From JAAYUJ01 sp963698165 (GTDB taxonomy: Bacteria; Desulfobacterota; Syntrophobacteria; Syntrophobacterales; Syntrophobacteraceae): a stretch of DNA of 64,000 nucleotides. The DNA is taken from the NCBI GenBank assembly GCA_963698165.1, contig CAVOPT010000004.1, positions 744,001-808,000 of the forward strand. Reading direction: 5' to 3'. The notes beneath the pieces were generated by a model, which worked only from the letters and a program-made list of their open reading frames with translations, did not search any database and was not told the origin of the DNA. The position numbers and the translations under genes were made by a program. Numbering within the stretch: the stretch's first letter is position 1; each line of letters opens with the position of its first letter. This document shows positions 17,234-25,329 of the stretch, piece by piece.

Positions 17234-17370
17234 ATCAAGAGTGCGAGCAGTTCAGCGTTGACTTTGGCCATGGGGCCGCCGAAGGGTAGCGCCGCCTTCC
17301 ACGGTGGCGCTTTCCGGGTGTGCCGGCTAAGGTGGACTTTAAGAGGTCCCACGAGGGCGGCACTCTTGAT
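17234..17370. mobile_element. 137-bp MITE-like segment with perfect 11-bp terminal inverted repeats
   Basis: ATCAAGAGTGC at 17234-17244 is exactly mirrored by GCACTCTTGAT at 17360-17370. The interior is non-coding and includes the short GCCGCC palindrome. No target-site duplication is evident on inspection and no transposase is nearby, so its mobility is unproven. Confidence 0.4.
17285..17308 (-). repeat. dispersed short palindromic repeat, copy 2 (inverted)
   Basis: Reverse complement reads CACCGTGGAAGGCGGCGCTA plus CC, one base different from the core shared by the copies at 7927 and 39807. Confidence 0.65.
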
Positions 17371-17486
17371 CTAACGCCACCGCCATAAAGGGCCGGGCGC
17401 GTCCCGTTTCAACTGTTGGGGTCGCCGCTGGTCGTCTTGATGTCATTTTTCATTATAGGTTATGGGGCGCACATCCTGCTCAAGAC

Positions 17487-17525
17487 TCCCCTCCCCTGGC
17501 GTGAGAGGAGTTGGGGGAGAGGAAC
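17487..17525. repeat. partial copy of the 125-bp CCCCTCCC-rich repeat
   Basis: CTCCCCTCCCCTGGCGTGAG followed by AGGAGTTGGGGGAGAGGA resembles one hairpin of the 125-bp element at 48385-48509. It abuts the next gene and includes the TTG at 17511, which is why I place that gene's start downstream. Confidence 0.5.
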
Positions 17526-17534
17526 AGCATCATT

Positions 17535-18161
17535 TTGAAACCTCACGTCAGTGAATATTCATGCTATTCGGATCTCGCGGCAGGTGAAGAGGAAGGGGTC
17601 GATTATGAGGTCCGCTGGATCGAGGCGGATTGCGATGTTCTCATCATGGCACCCCACGGAGGCGGCATAGAACCGGGCACCTCCGAAATAGCCCGTGCCG
17701 TTGCGCATCCGGAGTGCAGCTACTACGGATTCGAAGGACTCAAACCATCCGGAAACAGCGTACTGCACATCACGAGTGCCCGGTTCGACGAGCCCATCGC
17801 GAGGCGCATCGTTACCGCGCATTCCTTGATCGTCACGTTCCACGGATGCACCGGCCGCATGCCCACAGTTTTCATGGGGGGGCTCCATGTGGACCTCATG
17901 GAAACGATGAGCCGCGGACTCCACGAAGAGGGCTTCGAGACGGGGGTGCGAGAGGACCTCATGGGGAACCATGCGGGAAACCTCTGCAACAGGGGAACCA
18001 GCGGTTCGGGAGTGCAACTGGAATTGACGTGGGGCCTCCGGCGCCTCATGTTTCGGGATCTGACCCGCGCGGGCAGACATGAACCCACCCGGGTGTTCGA
18101 GGATTTTGTCGCGGTTTTGAAGAGCGCCATTGCAGACCGTCGCCCTTTGAGTCACAGTTGA
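17535..18161 (+). CDS. poly-gamma-glutamate hydrolase-like protein (DUF867/PghP family)
   Basis: About 208 aa, similar to the zinc peptidase PghP of Bacillus phages and to bacterial YjqB/YmaC proteins. The family motif VLIMAPHGGGIEPGTSEIA with His and Glu zinc ligands is clear, and SLIVTFHGCTG holds a further conserved His. GVREDLMGNHAGNLCNRG and GVQLELTWGLRR complete the domain. The N-terminus is uncertain: the frame is open to a TTG at 17511 inside a repeat, and I prefer the TTG at 17535 (MKPHVSEYSCY). No signal peptide, so the substrate is intracellular or unknown; hydrolysis of polyglutamate is a family inference. It lies 4 bp before the exonuclease gene. Confidence 0.75.
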   Translation: MKPHVSEYSCYSDLAAGEEEGVDYEVRWIEADCDVLIMAPHGGGIEPGTSEIARAVAHPECSYYGFEGLKPSGNSVLHITSARFDEPIARRIVTAHSLIVTFHGCTGRMPTVFMGGLHVDLMETMSRGLHEEGFETGVREDLMGNHAGNLCNRGTSGSGVQLELTWGLRRLMFRDLTRAGRHEPTRVFEDFVAVLKSAIADRRPLSHS

Positions 18162-18165
18162 ATCC

Positions 18166-19014
18166 ATGCTCAGGAACACATTTCTCCACGCGCCGGGTTT
18201 CGGGCATCTGATGGAACAGCGATTGTGGGCTGCCGGCATCACTTCGTGGGAGAGCCTCTCGAAGGCGGGTCGTTTTCACCTTCCTCTTGGACCCGGAAAG
18301 AAAAGGGCACTGGACGAGTGCATCCGGCAATCGATCCAACACCTGGAGGCTCACGATCCCCGGTTTTTCGCCGATCTCCTGCCTCCGGGGGAGCTTTGGC
18401 GCCTGTTTCCAGAGTTTCGCCCCTCCGTTGCCTATCTGGACATCGAAACAACGGGCCTGGGGACTTTTGACGACCACGTCACCACCATCTCCCTTTATGA
18501 CGGGACCTCGGTATTCACCTTCGTCCACGGGGAAAACCTCCAGGAATTCGAAAGGACCATCGAAGAATACCGGATCATCGTCACCTACAATGGAAAGTGC
18601 TTCGACGTACCATTCATCGGAAGTTCCCTCGGAATCAAGCTGGATCAGGTCCACATCGATCTGCGGTATGTCCTGAGGAGTCTTGGATACACCGGGGGCC
18701 TCAAGGGTTGTGAAAGGAAGCTTGGGCTGGATAGGGGAAATCTGGAGGGAGTCGACGGTTTCTTCGCGGTGCTGCTCTGGGATGATTACCGGAGAAGCGG
18801 AAACCACAAGGCCCTGGAGACCCTGCTCGCCTACAACATCCTGGATGTGCTGAACCTGGAGACACTCATGGTGACGGCCTATAACCTCAAGGTCCGCGGC
18901 ACTCCCTTTGAATGGTCTCACCGCCTGATTCCACCGGACCTTCCCCCGTCACCGTTCCAGCCTGATCTTTCAACCATTGAAAGAATAAGGCGAAGGCTTG
19001 TGCTTTTCCCGTGA
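18166..19014 (+). CDS. YprB-type ribonuclease H-like 3'-5' exonuclease domain protein
   Basis: 282 aa. Residues about 85-255 form an RNase_H_2 (YprB) domain of the DnaQ-like superfamily. The DEDD pattern can be traced: VAYLDIETTGLG (Asp and Glu), TYNGKCFDVPFI (Asp), and YNILDVLNLETLM (last Asp). The N-terminal part, GFGHLMEQRLWAAGITSWES, resembles a small helix-hairpin region. Expected role is exonucleolytic processing of DNA or RNA with Mg2+; the substrate is unknown. It is 4 bp downstream of the poly-gamma-glutamate hydrolase-like gene, probably the same transcript. Confidence 0.85.
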   Translation: MLRNTFLHAPGFGHLMEQRLWAAGITSWESLSKAGRFHLPLGPGKKRALDECIRQSIQHLEAHDPRFFADLLPPGELWRLFPEFRPSVAYLDIETTGLGTFDDHVTTISLYDGTSVFTFVHGENLQEFERTIEEYRIIVTYNGKCFDVPFIGSSLGIKLDQVHIDLRYVLRSLGYTGGLKGCERKLGLDRGNLEGVDGFFAVLLWDDYRRSGNHKALETLLAYNILDVLNLETLMVTAYNLKVRGTPFEWSHRLIPPDLPPSPFQPDLSTIERIRRRLVLFP

Positions 19015-19182
19015 CGGGGAAACATGATTCCATCCTGCAGCGGGCTGTAGGGTGGGCAGTATACGGTTTGGTGTGCAAGATAAAGCCTTCGCCCATCCTG
19101 CACGGAGGCCCGATGACACTGAAAAGCTGTTTGCGCTACCAGATTCTTAAGATGGTCTCACCACTGAGTCCTTATACTGCGG

Positions 19183-22100
19183 TCAGCCTCCGGCGCCCCT
19201 AGCGGGAACCCATCGGCTGAGGGCTTGCTTCAGTTGCTCGATGGAAAACGGCTTGCTGAGGTAGTCGTCCATGCCCATCCCGAGGCACAGGGTCCGGTCT
19301 TGCTCCATGGCCTGCGCGGTCAGTGCGATGATGGGAACGCGCTTTTCGTGATTGTTTGAGGTGGCCTCTCGCTCTCTGATGATTCGAGTGGCCTGGAAAC
19401 CGTCCATTTCAGGCATCTGACAGTCCATCATGATCAAGTCGTAGTGATTCAGGGTGACCGCCTCGATGGCCAGCAATCCGTTCTCCGCAACATCGACCCG
19501 AAGGCCGAGGCTCTCCAGCATGGCCATGGCAACGGCCTGGTTGACTTGGTTGTCCTCCACGACGAGTATGCGGGCATCGTGGTACCCCCCGTCCCCTTCC
19601 TCCACCTCCAGGTGACAGCCTTGTCCCGGTGTCGGACCGTTCGGCTCCAATCCTGCCGCATCCTCTTCCGCTTGGCCTCCCTGTAAAGGAAGCACGAACC
19701 AGAAGCTGGTCCCTTTGTGCGGTTCGCTTTCCACTCCGATGCGTCCGCCCATCAGCTCGACGAGCTGTTTGCAGATGGCCAAGCCCAGCCCCGTGCCTCC
19801 GAACTTCCTGCTCATGGATCCATCTGCCTGAGAAAAGGGATCGAAAATTTTGTCCCAATGCTCGACGGAAATCCCGATGCCTGTATCCCGGACACGAAAC
19901 AGAACCTCCGTTGTGTCCCCGGTTCCTTGTGTACCGTTGAGCTCGACGACCACCTCGCCACTTTCGGTGAACTTGATGGCATTGTTGATGAGGTTTGATA
20001 GAATTTGGCGCACTCGCAACGGGTCGCCCCACGCGTTGGGAAGCACGTCGGGTGAAAGCCTGCATGACAATGCGACTCCCTTACTTTTTGCGCTTTGGGC
20101 GAAAAGCTTCACCGCTCCTTCAACAAGGTCACGGACGTCAAACCTGATTCGCTCCAGCACCAGTTTCCCGGATTCAATTTTCGACAAGTCCAGAATCTCA
20201 TTGATGATGGACAAGAGATTCTCGGCCGAGGCGTAGGAGGTCCTGGCCAGTTCCATCTGTTGTCCGGAGAGTCCGGTTCGCAGGAGAAGTTCCAGCATCC
20301 CCATGACGCCGTTCATGGGAGTGCGGATTTCATGGCTCATGTTGGCAAGAAAACTGGACTTGGCGCGATTTGCCGCTTCAGCAGCCTCCTTGGCTGCCTT
20401 GAGGTTTTCCTCCATCTCCTTGCGGTTAGAGAGGTCGAAGAAACTCTCCACCAGATACTGCCTGCCTCTCCTGGTCACCTGAACCACGCTTTTCTGAACC
20501 GGCAACTCGCTTCCGTGACAGGTTCGCACAACCCTATCGGACAGATCGATGGTCTGGCCAAGATCGGTGATGGGGCATTGACCCTCCTCTTTCGGACAGA
20601 TGAATTTGTGGCATCTTCTCCCGATAGTCTCTTCCCTGGTGCAGCCGATCAACTGAAGGGCAAAGGGGTTGGCATCGACGATCACGTGGGACTCCGCGTC
20701 GATGACCATGACACCGGCATGAATCGAGTCCATGACGATCTTGAGGTGTTCTTCACTCTGCCTCAGTGCCATATTGGCCAGCCTTTGCTCGGTGATGTCT
20801 CGGGCAGAGCCCGACACGTATAGGACTTGCCCATTCATCTTCACCAGTGAGGTGCGGTAGTCTACGTAGTGTTCCCTGTTGTCCTTGGACACGAAAATAG
20901 CTATGCCGCCGGCTTCGCCGCGGGCTTTGAGATGCTCGATGTACTCCCTGTTGAAATTCTCTCGAACCGTCGCGCTGATGAAATCCTCGATTCTTCGACC
21001 GATGATCTCTTCCGGCGCATAGCCCAGTTTCTCTGATATGCTCGAGTTGATGGAAAGAAACCGCCCTTCCAGATCGTGGGTGAAGATAAAGTCGCTGATG
21101 CTGTCGATGAGCTCCCGATAGCGTCTCCTCGATTCTTTCAGTGATTGCTCCACATTTGTGCGCTCGGCGATCTCGAGCTGCATTTGTCGGTTTGCCTCCT
21201 GGATCTCTTCTTCCTTCCTGGCGGCTTCCTCGATACGCGCCTCTAGGATGAGTCTTTGACCGTTGTTACGCAGGAAGACCAGGATTCCCGTCATGATGGT
21301 GAAGCTCAAACCTCCCAGAACGCCAGGTAGCAGCCATGGAGGATATTTTCCCGCGAGATCCGAGGTCGGTACGGTGGTAAAAATGCAGAAAGGGGTTTCC
21401 TCCACGTGTGTTTTGATGGCGATGAGGTCGATGCGGCTTCCATCCGCTTTGTGAGCAAGGACCCTGCTGGGTTTGCCGGTCTCGATGGAGCCCGGGAGAT
21501 CGTGTTCATGGTCTTCTGAGAGGGGATAGACACATGTCGGCGTCTTCCCATGCGCGACCGCTGCAAGCAAATGGATCTGTTTCGAGGAGCGAGCCTCCGT
21601 TTTCATAAGCCGGTCATGGATGCTGCGAAGCGCCACAAATCCAATAAGACGGCCTACGTATCGGCCCTTGAAAAAGTATGTCATGGAGATCATGACCTCG
21701 GGCGCAGGGCCCTCGGTCTCCACGACGATTTCCGCCGAAGAGTTCTGGGGATCGACGGGCTCCGTCAACTTGAAACCGGCCAAACCATGATGATGGGTTG
21801 AATCGGTATCGACCAATAGATTTCCATGGTCGTCCACAAAGACCATGCGGTTGAATACCCTGTCATTGCCGTGCCTTCTCCCTTCGACGAATCCCTTGAA
21901 AAACTCCGCCATGCTGTTCAGACTGACTTTCAGTCCATACTCCATGGTCATCCCGAGGGCTTTGTTTTCGAAGAAGGCCGCAATTTCCTTGTTCGCCGCC
22001 AGAGTTGCGAGATCGTTCTTCCGCTCCGAACAAAAATAACTCACAGCCGCGGCCCGTTCCTCGGCGTTCTGCCTTAGTGTTTGAAAGGCCACTTCCTGGA

Positions 22101-22236
22101 TTTGCAGGCTTGACAGGTAACTGTTGACCACGAAGAATGAAAACAGACAGAACACGCCGATGTTCGCGACGACGACGGCCCAACTGTACTTCCTTGGCGA
22201 GGAGCCGGAAACTTGCCGGGTCGGTTGTGAAGACAT
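19183..22236 (-). CDS. hybrid sensor histidine kinase/response regulator (Cache-PAS-PAS-HisKA-HATPase-REC)
   Basis: 1017 aa from the ATG at 22236 (MSSQPTRQVS), which has AAGGA upstream; the longer frame is the shadow of the previous gene. Order: TM about 19-40, a periplasmic Cache-like sensor of about 260 residues, a second TM (WLLPGVLGGLSFTIMTGILVF), PAS 1 (ELIDSISDFIFTHDLEG), PAS 2 with an unusual Cys-rich RRCHKFICPKEEGQCP motif, HisKA (FLANMSHEIRTPMNG), a complete ATPase domain (DTGIGI, GTGLGLAICKQL), and a receiver (ILVVEDNQVNQ, MMDCQMPEMDG). The receiver has its Asp but no output domain, so a separate Hpt or regulator must exist. It lies 25 bp after a solute-binding-protein gene on the same strand. 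Confidence 0.92.
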   Translation of the reverse strand: MSSQPTRQVSGSSPRKYSWAVVVANIGVFCLFSFFVVNSYLSSLQIQEVAFQTLRQNAEERAAAVSYFCSERKNDLATLAANKEIAAFFENKALGMTMEYGLKVSLNSMAEFFKGFVEGRRHGNDRVFNRMVFVDDHGNLLVDTDSTHHHGLAGFKLTEPVDPQNSSAEIVVETEGPAPEVMISMTYFFKGRYVGRLIGFVALRSIHDRLMKTEARSSKQIHLLAAVAHGKTPTCVYPLSEDHEHDLPGSIETGKPSRVLAHKADGSRIDLIAIKTHVEETPFCIFTTVPTSDLAGKYPPWLLPGVLGGLSFTIMTGILVFLRNNGQRLILEARIEEAARKEEEIQEANRQMQLEIAERTNVEQSLKESRRRYRELIDSISDFIFTHDLEGRFLSINSSISEKLGYAPEEIIGRRIEDFISATVRENFNREYIEHLKARGEAGGIAIFVSKDNREHYVDYRTSLVKMNGQVLYVSGSARDITEQRLANMALRQSEEHLKIVMDSIHAGVMVIDAESHVIVDANPFALQLIGCTREETIGRRCHKFICPKEEGQCPITDLGQTIDLSDRVVRTCHGSELPVQKSVVQVTRRGRQYLVESFFDLSNRKEMEENLKAAKEAAEAANRAKSSFLANMSHEIRTPMNGVMGMLELLLRTGLSGQQMELARTSYASAENLLSIINEILDLSKIESGKLVLERIRFDVRDLVEGAVKLFAQSAKSKGVALSCRLSPDVLPNAWGDPLRVRQILSNLINNAIKFTESGEVVVELNGTQGTGDTTEVLFRVRDTGIGISVEHWDKIFDPFSQADGSMSRKFGGTGLGLAICKQLVELMGGRIGVESEPHKGTSFWFVLPLQGGQAEEDAAGLEPNGPTPGQGCHLEVEEGDGGYHDARILVVEDNQVNQAVAMAMLESLGLRVDVAENGLLAIEAVTLNHYDLIMMDCQMPEMDGFQATRIIREREATSNNHEKRVPIIALTAQAMEQDRTLCLGMGMDDYLSKPFSIEQLKQALSRWVPARGAGG

Positions 22237-22261
22237 CAGGGGTTCCTTCCCTTGACTTGGG

Positions 22262-23170
22262 CTATTCTGATATGTCCTGGAAAAACTCGGGGAAATACTC
22301 CAACGCGAGCGGGAAGTATTTCTTGAGCAAACGGAAGTAGCTGCCGTCTCTCTTGCTTTGTTCAAAGAAACGGTTGAAGGCTTCACGAAGCTGTGGAGAA
22401 TTCTTGGGAAAAGCCACCGCCATTTGCTGTTTCCCGGAAATCGGTCCGATCACCTTGATCTTGGTGGGCCATTTCCCCAGAGCAATCAGGATGTCGGGGA
22501 CATCCAGGATTGTGGTTTCCGCAAGGCCGGTTATGACCGCTGCAGCCATTTCGTTCAATTCCCCCGGGAACAGTTTGACGACGAGTCCGGATTCCTCGAG
22601 ACGGTAAAGGGATGGGTCGAGGCATCCGCCTCTCTTGGACAAGACTTCATGCTTGACAGCCAATTGCTTGACGGCCGCAATGTCCTTGTCGATGTCACCG
22701 CTGGGCCGGATCGGCTTCAATGGAGAGTCTGCCCGGGCGATGAACCACACCTGAGTCGGAAATGTCGGGGTGGAAAAACCGATGATTTTCTCCCGCCACG
22801 GGATGACGGTCAGACCGTTGGCGATCAGGTCCCCCTTGATGGGCCACTCTCCAAGGATTTCGATCCGCCCGCCCGGAGCGTTCACTTTCCTGCCGCACAG
22901 GTCTGAAATGATGTCATCCCAGGAACTCGCCACATATTCGTAAGTGACACCCAGATGTGCGGCGAAGGCTTTGATGAGCTCCACATCAAGTCCGTCCCCG
23001 CTGCCTGTGACGAAATTTGCATAGGGTACCCCAAGATGGCGAAGCACCCCCCGCTGCTTCACCTCGCCAAGGTCGGCCCGTGCCGCGTTGATCATGGGAG
23101 GCAGGGTCAGTGTGGCGAAAATCAGCGATACTAGAGTGATGCGGTGGAGGGCGCTTCTGTTGCGGGTCAT
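22262..23170 (-). CDS. periplasmic family-3 solute-binding protein co-encoded with hybrid kinase
   Basis: 302 aa. The ATG at 23170 has AGGA at about eight bases. Signal peptide to about NAARA, then an SBP_bac_3 domain: DLGEVKQRGVLRHLGVPYAN, GDGLDVELIKAFAAHLGV, EKIIGFSTPTFPTQVWFIA, and a C-terminal KRDGSYFRLLKKYFP typical of such proteins. There is no permease or ATPase next to it; the following gene is a membrane hybrid kinase with a periplasmic sensor. This arrangement suggests a ligand-presenting partner for the kinase instead of a transport component (inference). Confidence 0.88.
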   Translation of the reverse strand: MTRNRSALHRITLVSLIFATLTLPPMINAARADLGEVKQRGVLRHLGVPYANFVTGSGDGLDVELIKAFAAHLGVTYEYVASSWDDIISDLCGRKVNAPGGRIEILGEWPIKGDLIANGLTVIPWREKIIGFSTPTFPTQVWFIARADSPLKPIRPSGDIDKDIAAVKQLAVKHEVLSKRGGCLDPSLYRLEESGLVVKLFPGELNEMAAAVITGLAETTILDVPDILIALGKWPTKIKVIGPISGKQQMAVAFPKNSPQLREAFNRFFEQSKRDGSYFRLLKKYFPLALEYFPEFFQDISE

Positions 23171-23686
23171 GGCCCTATCCTTTCAACGAGGCAAAAACCT
23201 TCAGTCCATTTGGCATCATGTCCTCGGGAGGAGGACCTCCGTGGTTTTCCCTGTAAGCCTTTCGCTTTCACTCATCCATCCTCGCCCCCCGGCAGTTCAT
23301 CTTTCACCTTGATGATCGTGGAGACCGCCGGGGCGATATTCGAATCATTCTCTGCCCTCTCGGCTGCCCCCGTGAGACACGGAATCTCCAGGAACCGAAG
23401 ATCTTTGAGCCGGAATCAAACCGAAATCGTCCGCCCTTTATCTTTGGCTTGTTATATCGGCATCCATTGCTCAAGTAGTTGAAGACAAAGTTCTTCCACC
23501 CTTGGCTAGTGGCAAGAAATCAGGGGGGGGACTGCTGGAAACCCCATGGCGAGAATCAGCGCAATTGACGGTCGAGTTGACGGGTGTTTCCCGTCGCGGG
23601 TATAATCCGGCCCAGATTCCATGACGGCCTTCAACGAGGTTCCACCCCATGTCCCTTCCCAACAATTCTTGTACAGGGAGCGAGGA
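23171..23686. other. 516-bp divergent gap with the promoter of the Memo-AMMECR1 gene
   Basis: No gene is supported. The right end holds a strong sigma-70-like promoter (23577-23606). The rest has lower G+C and an eight-G run near 23523, but no evident hairpins or repeats. Confidence 0.55.
23577..23606 (+). promoter_or_regulatory. sigma-70 promoter of the Memo-AMMECR1 fusion gene
   Basis: TTGACG (23577-23582) and a perfect TATAAT (23601-23606) are separated by 18 nt. Transcription would start near 23613, giving a leader of about 75 nt before the ATG at 23687. Confidence 0.65.
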
Positions 23687-25243
23687 ATGAAAAAGCCCAT
23701 CGGCCAAAAGCGGAGCATTCCGTGGATCCGTCTCCTCATGGGGGCGCTAGCGTTCAGCCTCCTCCTTTCTGCCGGCTGCGGGTGGGCCGCGGTCGATCTG
23801 CCTGCCAGGGAGGGAGCGGAAGTTCGTGAATCGGTCATCGCCGGTTCATGGTACCCGTCCTCGCCCTCGGCGCTGCGGGAGCAGGTGGAGGGCTTTTTGG
23901 CGCGGGTTCCTCCCCGGGAAGCCGGCGGACATCTCGTCGCCCTCATTACTCCCCACGCGGGCTATGCCTACTCGGGCCAAGTGGCCGCACACGCGTATAA
24001 GCTCCTCGAAAGAGAAAAGTTTGACTCTGTCATCGTTATCGCCCCCAGCCATCACACCCGCTTTTCAGGTGTCTCCGTTTACGACCGGGGCGGGTTTCGG
24101 ACCCCTTTGGGGTTGGTGCCGCTGGACGAGGCCATCATCAAGGCACTCATGCAGCGTGAAAAATACATACGCCCTGTTCCAGAAGCCCATGCCAAGGAGC
24201 ACTCCCTCGAAATCCAGCTTCCCTTCCTGCAGGTGATGCTTCCCGGATTCAAGCTCGTTCCGCTGATCATGGGCGAACAGGACCTGGAAACATGCCAATG
24301 GCTTGCGGAAGCAATTTGGGAAGCGTCCCGCGGGAAATCCGTGCTGGTGGTGGCAAGCTCCGACCTCTCCCACTATCACCCCTATGACGAGGCCAAGCGG
24401 CTGGACGACAAGGTGCTGGAGGCAATCCGGGCCCTCGATGCACCGGGGCTTAGTGAAAAGCTTGCCAGGAGGGAGTGTGAGGCCTGCGGGGGTGGGCCCA
24501 TGGTGACCGCCATGCTGGTTGCTCGCCAACTCGGGGTAAAACAGGGCGATGCTCTGCACTACGCCAATTCAGGGGATGTGACCGGGATGCGCAACGATCC
24601 CAGGGGTGTGGTGGGGTATGTTTCCGCCGCCTTCTGGACCGGGCCGGCGAAATCCTCGGAATCCACTTCGGAATCCAGGGCCGAGGGCAGGCGGGTCGGA
24701 GTGGACCTCGGCTTGAGTCCCCCGGAAAAGGCCCTGCTTCACAAGATCGCACGAGAGACCATCGAGGCCAAGTGTCGTGGCGGAACCCCTCCCGCATTTG
24801 AAGTCGATTCCCCGAAGCTCAAGGAGCCCCGGGGCGCCTTTGTCACCCTGCACAAGCACGGAAAGCTCAGAGGGTGCATCGGGCATATCGCGGCATCCCG
24901 TCCCCTGGCCCAGACCGTCTCGGAAACGGCGGTGGCCGCCGCTTTCGAGGATCCACGGTTCCCTCCCCTCGACCCCGGGGAACTCAAGGATATCCAGGTG
25001 GAGATCTCGGTTCTCACGCCCCTGCAGCGTATCCGAAACCCGGAAGAAGTCCGCGTTGGGGTTCATGGAATTGTGGTCAAGAAGGGAGGCCGCAGTGGAC
25101 TGCTTCTGCCCCAGGTGGCAATGGAACAGGGGTGGGACCGGTCAACCTTTCTGGAGAACTGCTGCCTCAAGGCGGGTCTTCCCAGGGATGCGTGGAAGGA
25201 CGGTGAAACCGAAATCTACGTCTTCTCCGCCGACGTGTTCTGA
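23687..25243 (+). CDS. lipoprotein Memo-AMMECR1 fusion (AmmeMemoRadiSam system proteins B and A)
   Basis: 518 aa. The ATG at 23687 follows AGGGAG by six bases. The N-terminus has basic residues, a hydrophobic stretch (LLMGALAFSLLLSAG) and a lipobox Cys31 (LSAGC), so an exported lipoprotein is predicted. Residues about 45-315 are a MEMO1 domain related to extradiol dioxygenases, with the expected metal-site residues in ITPHAGYAYSGQ, VIAPSHHTRFSG and ECEACGGGP. Residues about 335-518 are AMMECR1, with the hallmark KLRGCIGHI. The radical SAM member is encoded at 29453. The biochemical function of the system is unknown. The export signal on this fusion is unusual. Confidence 0.9.
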   Translation: MKKPIGQKRSIPWIRLLMGALAFSLLLSAGCGWAAVDLPAREGAEVRESVIAGSWYPSSPSALREQVEGFLARVPPREAGGHLVALITPHAGYAYSGQVAAHAYKLLEREKFDSVIVIAPSHHTRFSGVSVYDRGGFRTPLGLVPLDEAIIKALMQREKYIRPVPEAHAKEHSLEIQLPFLQVMLPGFKLVPLIMGEQDLETCQWLAEAIWEASRGKSVLVVASSDLSHYHPYDEAKRLDDKVLEAIRALDAPGLSEKLARRECEACGGGPMVTAMLVARQLGVKQGDALHYANSGDVTGMRNDPRGVVGYVSAAFWTGPAKSSESTSESRAEGRRVGVDLGLSPPEKALLHKIARETIEAKCRGGTPPAFEVDSPKLKEPRGAFVTLHKHGKLRGCIGHIAASRPLAQTVSETAVAAAFEDPRFPPLDPGELKDIQVEISVLTPLQRIRNPEEVRVGVHGIVVKKGGRSGLLLPQVAMEQGWDRSTFLENCCLKAGLPRDAWKDGETEIYVFSADVF

Positions 25244-25329
25244 CCGAAGGCCATGCCCCATGCCGTCCCGCCAGCGGGAGGCTACAGGGGGAAATGCTAT
25301 CTTTTTCCATCTTCCGGATGCCCTCCATG

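Larger units (their letters stand above)
17185..17534. other. gene-free 350 bp holding three repeat types
   Basis: Contains the 137-bp MITE-like segment (17234-17370), an inverted copy of the short GCCGCC palindrome within it (17285-17308), and a partial copy of the CCCCTCCC-rich 125-bp element (about 17487-17525). No coding potential seen. Confidence 0.65.
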
